Part shown: positions 60,686 through 64,000 of the stretch, in pieces | Layout: every line of letters starts with the position of its first letter | Position numbering within the stretch: position 1 is the stretch's first letter | NCBI RefSeq assembly: GCF_039535095.1 | Contig: NZ_BAAAWN010000001.1 | Span: forward strand, 62,001 to 126,000 | Direction of reading: 5' to 3' | Length of the DNA stretch: 64,000 nt | DNA from: Arthrobacter ramosus | Lineage (GTDB): Bacteria; Actinomycetota; Actinomycetes; Actinomycetales; Micrococcaceae | Made by a program: the position numbers and the translations under genes | Notes under the pieces: generated by a model | Databases searched by the model: none | Seen by the model: the letters and a program-made list of their open reading frames with translations, nothing else | Told to the model about the DNA's origin: nothing

Positions 60686-61369
60686 ATGCCTCACCACGGC
60701 AACGACGCAGAGCACTCACCTTCCAACAACGAGGGCAAACGCGACGAGCGTGAAGGAGCCGGTCAGCAGAAGCCGGTCATTCGCGACAACCGCAAGGTTG
60801 ACCCGGAGACCGGGGCCGCCCGCCACCCCCAAGGATCGGCAGCTGATTCCAACGCCGCTGCCGCCGAGGGCGACGCCCTGTCCCAGGCTGAGGAAATCCT
60901 CAACGGCATGGAAGTTCCGACTGAAGAGTCGGTAGCCCCCGGTGCCGCTGCAGAAGCAGAGGCCGCGGAACTCCGCAACGACCTCCTGCGCCTGCAGGCT
61001 GAGTACGTCAACTACCGCAAGCGCGTCGAACGCGACCGCGCCGTCGCAGGGGAAATGGCCGTCATCGGCGTCCTGAACTCCCTGCTGCCGGTACTGGACG
61101 ACGTCGACGCCGCCCGCCAGCACGGCGACCTCGTGGACGGCCCGTTCGCCGCGATCGCCGCCAAGCTGGAGAACGCGCTGAAGACGTACGGCTTGGAGCG
61201 CATCGCGGAAACCGGAGTCGACTTCGACCCCACGATCCACGAAGCCCTCATCCAGCAGCCGGGCGAGGACATCGAAGTAGACACCGTCAGCCAAGTGCTG
61301 CGCTCCGGCTACCGGTCCGGCGACCGCGTGCTGCGCGCGGCCCAGGTGATTGTGGCTGTGCCGGCTTAG
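60686..61369 (+). CDS. grpE: Nucleotide exchange factor GrpE
   Basis: The 227-residue protein has a long acidic N-terminal tail (about 85 residues) and then the GrpE core: LRNDLLRLQAEYVNYRKRVE (about 93-112), DPTIHEALIQQPGEDIEVDT and the final YRSGDRVLRAAQVIVAVPA. It exchanges ADP for ATP on DnaK. It starts 2 bp after dnaK and is followed by a long structured gap before dnaJ, unusual for this operon. Confidence 0.96.
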   Translation: MPHHGNDAEHSPSNNEGKRDEREGAGQQKPVIRDNRKVDPETGAARHPQGSAADSNAAAAEGDALSQAEEILNGMEVPTEESVAPGAAAEAEAAELRNDLLRLQAEYVNYRKRVERDRAVAGEMAVIGVLNSLLPVLDDVDAARQHGDLVDGPFAAIAAKLENALKTYGLERIAETGVDFDPTIHEALIQQPGEDIEVDTVSQVLRSGYRSGDRVLRAAQVIVAVPA

Positions 61370-61398
61370 TTGTACTCACCGCGCTAGGTGTGCTCACC

Positions 61399-61615
61399 GT
61401 GGCGCTTCGCCGCATATGGGGCGGTGCCCGCTCCGCGGTGCCCTCCACACCGCCGCCCCATATCCGGCTTCGCGCCCGCTGTAAGCTCGCCTGAGGTGAG
61501 ATGACAGCAGGCGCGAAGCGAAGCATAGGCCCCGGGAGTGGCATCGGGCCTGCCGGAGCGTGGCGGCTGAAGTCCGTAGGACTTAGCCGCCACGCGAAGG
61601 GGCGGGGGCCTATGC
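61399..61615. repeat. 217-bp nested inverted-repeat region between grpE and dnaJ
   Basis: Four layers occur in order: ATATGGGGCGGTG (61414-61426) with its complement at 61448-61463; GCTTCGCGCCCGCTG (61467-61481) with 61505-61519; GCATAGGCCCC (61523-61533) with 61605-61615; and within the last a 16-bp stem with one bulge, CGTGGCGGCT-AAGTCC (61559-61575) with GGACTT-AGCCGCCACG (61579-61594). No gene is present. It may be a REP-type element or a structured RNA. Confidence 0.8.
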
Positions 61616-61663
61616 ATCGCGTAGCGCACGCAACCGAACACAGAAACGAAAGAGAGAAGCCGA

Positions 61664-62629
61664 GTGGCCAGCCAGGACTGGGTTGAGAAGGATTTTTACG
61701 CCATCCTTGGTGTCGCCAAGGACGCCTCTGACGCTGACATCAAGAAGGCGTACCGCAAGCTTGCGCGGAAGTACCATCCGGATACTAATTCCGGGGATGC
61801 TACTGCGGAGAAGAAGTTCAAGGACATCTCGGAGGCCTATTCGGTGCTCTCGGATGCCGAGGAGCGTCAGCAGTACGATGCCATTCGCGCCATGGGCGGG
61901 GCACGCTTCGCTCCGGGCGCAGCTCGCGGCGGGCCGGCCAATGGCGGCTTCGAGGACCTGTTCGGCGGGCTTTTCGGCGGCGGCGCACGCCAGCCTGCGG
62001 GGGCCGGTGGTATCCCTCCCGAGTTCGCTGACCTGTTCGGCGGCGGCTTCGGCGGTGGACAGACCGGTTTCCAGCGCGCCCCCCAAAAGGGCAGCGACCG
62101 CACGGCTTCCACCTCAATTTCCTTTGCCGGCTCCATTCACGGCACCACGGTGAGCTTGCGCGAAAGCAACGGCAACGTCATCGACGTGAAGATTCCCGCG
62201 GGGATCAGGGACGGCCAGAAGGTCCGCCAGCGCGGCAAGGGCAACCCCGGCGCAGCTGGCAACGGGGACCTCATCATCACGGTGAACGTCAAGCCCCACG
62301 ATTTCTTTAACCGCGACGGCGACAACATCCGCATCCACGTGCCGGTCACCTTCGCGGAGGCCGCCTTGGGTTCCAACATCCACGTGCCAACGCTCGACGG
62401 CGACACCGTCACCGTCCGCGTCCCGGCCGGCACCCCTTCCGGCCGCACGCTCCGGGTCAAGGGTCGCGGCGTCAAGACATCGAAGGCCACCGGAGACCTG
62501 TTGGTGACGATCGACGTCTCCGTCCCGCAGAACCTCAACAAAGAGGCCGAGGAGGCCGTCAAGGCATTCGCCGCGGCCACAGCCGACGCCGATCCTCGCC
62601 ACGACTTGGCCGCCAAGGCCCGCTTGTAG
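61664..62629 (+). CDS. dnaJ: DnaJ/CbpA-type co-chaperone without zinc fingers
   Basis: The 321-residue protein has a J domain at 1-75 ([23 protein letters not shown] at 38-40), a Gly/Ala/Phe-rich linker, then a two-barrel C-terminal domain ([39 protein letters not shown]). The four CxxCxGxG zinc motifs of classical DnaJ are missing, so it is type B (CbpA-like) although it sits in the dnaK operon. The start is GTG 61664 with AGAGAG before it. Confidence 0.95.
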   Translation: MASQDWVEKDFYAILGVAKDASDADIKKAYRKLARKYHPDTNSGDATAEKKFKDISEAYSVLSDAEERQQYDAIRAMGGARFAPGAARGGPANGGFEDLFGGLFGGGARQPAGAGGIPPEFADLFGGGFGGGQTGFQRAPQKGSDRTASTSISFAGSIHGTTVSLRESNGNVIDVKIPAGIRDGQKVRQRGKGNPGAAGNGDLIITVNVKPHDFFNRDGDNIRIHVPVTFAEAALGSNIHVPTLDGDTVTVRVPAGTPSGRTLRVKGRGVKTSKATGDLLVTIDVSVPQNLNKEAEEAVKAFAAATADADPRHDLAAKARL

Positions 62630-62656
62630 CGGCAGAACACACGGGAGGACGTAGGC

Positions 62657-63079
62657 ATGGGCATCGACATCAACCAGCCGATCTTCGTCATCTCCGTCGC
62701 GGCCGAACTGGCTGACATGCACCCGCAGACCCTGCGCCAGTACGACCGCCTCGGCATCGTGTCGCCGAGCCGCGCTCCGGGCAAGTCCCGGCGTTACTCC
62801 CAACGGGACATCGACCGCTTGCGCGAGGTCCAGCGGCTCTCCCACGAGGGCGTGTCCCTCGAGGGCATCAAGCGCATCCTCGAGCTCGAAAACCAAGTGG
62901 CCGCGCTGCAGTTCCGCGTGGCCGAGTTGAGCGAGGAATTGCAACGCCGGCGGAGCCCGATGGAGGCCCGTATTTTCGCTGCAGGAGCAGCGGGCGACGT
63001 CGTCAGCCTGGCCCGCGGGCAGCGCCCCCGGGCGCGGTCCCAGGCCGTGGTGGTGTGGCGGCCGCGACCGGGGGAGTAA
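62657..63079 (+). CDS. hspR: MerR-family heat-shock repressor HspR
   Basis: The 140-residue protein has a MerR HTH (FVISVAAELADMHPQTLRQY, about residues 11-30) and the DRLGIVSPSRAPGKSRRYSQ wing, then a short coiled coil (LEGIKRILELENQVAALQFR) and basic tail. HspR binds HAIR sites with DnaK as co-repressor, giving feedback control of this operon. An acidic or thiol sensor motif is not visible. It starts 28 bp after dnaJ with GGGAGGACG. Confidence 0.94.
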   Translation: MGIDINQPIFVISVAAELADMHPQTLRQYDRLGIVSPSRAPGKSRRYSQRDIDRLREVQRLSHEGVSLEGIKRILELENQVAALQFRVAELSEELQRRRSPMEARIFAAGAAGDVVSLARGQRPRARSQAVVVWRPRPGE

Positions 63080-63083
63080 TCCC

Positions 63084-63716
63084 CTAGGCCTGCGAGAGGG
63101 ACGCCAGCAGCACCGGCGCTTCCTGCCCGGTCCACCTACCCCGCAGGGCAGCTGAATTTTCCGGACCCGGTGTCCCCGGATCCAGGACACGATTCACGAG
63201 CAGTGTGAGCTCACCGGCGTCGATGCTGGTGACGCTGCCTTCGGTGACCGGGGCTGCCGGGGTCACCGAAGGGACTTCGCTACCGGGCGTTCCGCTGCCT
63301 TTGACGTTGACCGAACTCTTGCGCGGCTCCATGGCACCGTCCACGTCAACGAATTGTTCGGCTTCCTGCTGTCCCGTGAGGATGGCGGTGGCCAGGGCAG
63401 CGACGTAGACGGGATCGGCGCAGGCGTCGTACACCCACCTCGTGCCCAACACCGAGTGTTCCATGGTGCCGAGCAGCGAGTCCTCCCCACCGTGCAATTC
63501 CGAACCCCGGTAGCTCAGCGGAACCTGATAGACCTTGCCGCCGTGGGAGACCAGGTGGGTTTCGAGGCCGACTTCGCCGTCCGGATCATCGAAGCGGTAC
63601 GCGCCGAGCAGCTCGGGCGCGGAGCCATCCTTGGTGAACCACGGCTGGACGGGCAAATACCTTTCGATGAGTTCAAGTTTGCTGGGATTCAGGGTTGCTC
63701 GATGGATGATAGCCAT
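63084..63716 (-). CDS. Maltokinase N-terminal cap-like domain protein
   Basis: This 210-residue protein begins MAIIHRATLNPSKLELIERY with LPVQPWFTKDGSAPELLGAY, the pattern of the N-terminal cap domain of maltokinase-like actinobacterial proteins (CG0192-related). HGGEDSLLGTMEHSVLGTRW (about 75-94) and DPVYVAALATAIL follow. No kinase domain is attached. Its stop lies 4 bp from the convergent hspR stop. The function is not known; a sugar-linked role is possible. Confidence 0.72.
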   Translation of the reverse strand: MAIIHRATLNPSKLELIERYLPVQPWFTKDGSAPELLGAYRFDDPDGEVGLETHLVSHGGKVYQVPLSYRGSELHGGEDSLLGTMEHSVLGTRWVYDACADPVYVAALATAILTGQQEAEQFVDVDGAMEPRKSSVNVKGSGTPGSEVPSVTPAAPVTEGSVTSIDAGELTLLVNRVLDPGTPGPENSAALRGRWTGQEAPVLLASLSQA

Positions 63717-63726
63717 GCGGTCCAGC

Positions 63727-64000
63727 CTAGTTGGCCAGCGCGGGCGCGGAGACTGCTCTCGGGATCCAACGCAGGTGCGTGTTTTCAGAGTTGGAGGCGG
63801 GCTCTTTCAAGAGTGAAAGCCTGGGCCTAACGGCATCTGTGCGGGAGCTCGGCGGTTTGCGTCGGCCCGCCCGGAACTGCGGCACCCACTGCGCTCCGGT
63901 GCCCTGGTATTCCTGCTCGGCTGCGGCGTGGAGCGTCCACTGGGGGTCGAACAAGTGCGTCCTGCCCAGTGCCACGAGGTCTGCCCGTCCCGCAAGGAGG
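63727..64000 (-). CDS. Old-yellow-enzyme-like FMN oxidoreductase, C-terminal fragment
   Basis: The minus-strand frame is open past base 64000 and ends at the TAG at 63727-63729. The visible part begins LLAGRADLVALGRTHLFDPQ and WTLHAAAEQEYQGTGAQWVP, the conserved C-terminal FMN-binding end of NADH:flavin oxidoreductases of the OYE family (also found at the end of salicylyl-CoA 5-hydroxylase). A basic 40-residue tail follows. Only the last 90 residues are in view, so whether a monooxygenase domain is attached is unknown. Confidence 0.72.
   Translation of the reverse strand, partial: LLAGRADLVALGRTHLFDPQWTLHAAAEQEYQGTGAQWVPQFRAGRRKPPSSRTDAVRPRLSLLKEPASNSENTHLRWIPRAVSAPALAN

Overview
The window reads as a chromosomal segment of a high-GC Gram-positive actinobacterium, most likely Arthrobacter or a close Micrococcaceae relative. 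The reasons are the strong G/C third-position bias, a dnaK-grpE-dnaJ-hspR operon with HAIR operators, a DinB/mycothiol-type protein, a fused MrpA/B antiporter subunit, what looks like an actinobacterial SAM-IV riboswitch, and several probably leaderless starts. No rRNA, tRNA, CRISPR array, transposase or prophage was seen. All functional names rest on reading motifs and remembered families; no database search was run.

Layout. 1-6.7 kb: the 5' part of a secreted Ala/Pro-rich protein, dcd, a KhtTU-like K+/H+ antiporter pair, and an amino-sugar recycling group (ROK repressor, nagZ, nagB). 6.8-15.2 kb: an MFS exporter, then the six-gene mrpACDEFG Na+/H+ antiporter operon and a DUF4235 protein. 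15.2-19.4 kb: a Nudix hydrolase and a TPP riboswitch controlling the thiamine-precursor ECF transporter ykoEDC. 19.4-23.1 kb: a small-gene cassette, a MurA paralogue with an N-terminal XRE helix-turn-helix, and an AbiEi/DUF559-like protein. Two copies of a palindromic repeat flank that protein, and a third copy lies upstream of ykoEDC. 23.1-28.6 kb: a YbdK-type ligase, a SAM-riboswitch operon (DUF1737, rhodanese, metZ), and an Lrp regulator with ornithine cyclodeaminase. 28.6-31.8 kb: a translationally coupled cupin/PAS/GMC-oxidoreductase operon and a small membrane protein. 31.8-41.4 kb: DinB, pabC-like lyase, cardiolipin synthase, MarR with a flavin oxidoreductase, an NCS1 permease, a P-loop kinase-PabB fusion and a low-molecular-weight tyrosine phosphatase. 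41.6-46.2 kb: a LacI-controlled ribonucleoside salvage operon (nucleoside hydrolase, MFS, ribokinase). 46.2-52.9 kb: LysE exporter, Phd/VapC module, a RadC-like protein, an ECF42-like sigma factor with its YCII/DGPF partner, a methyltransferase, and a SnoaL-NCS1 pair. 52.9-58.5 kb: an AlaA-like aminotransferase, an orphan two-domain protein, an SDR/TetR divergent pair, and an MpaB-DUF817 pair. 58.5-64 kb: the HspR heat-shock operon, a maltokinase-cap-like protein and the C-terminus of an old-yellow-enzyme-like oxidoreductase.

The genes form coherent small modules: peptidoglycan amino-sugar recycling (nagZ frees GlcNAc-type sugars and nagB takes GlcN-6-P to fructose-6-P), monovalent cation homeostasis (KhtTU, Mrp), thiamine and methionine riboswitch control, nucleoside salvage, and protein quality control. 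The least explained parts are intergenic. There are four unrelated classes of palindromic element: a 92-bp family with three copies; a 95-bp element with 17-bp perfect arms; a nested 97-bp element; and a 217-bp nested structure inside the heat-shock operon. The most unusual protein architectures are the kinase-PabB fusion, the HTH-MurA fusion and the GMC/PAS/cupin operon.
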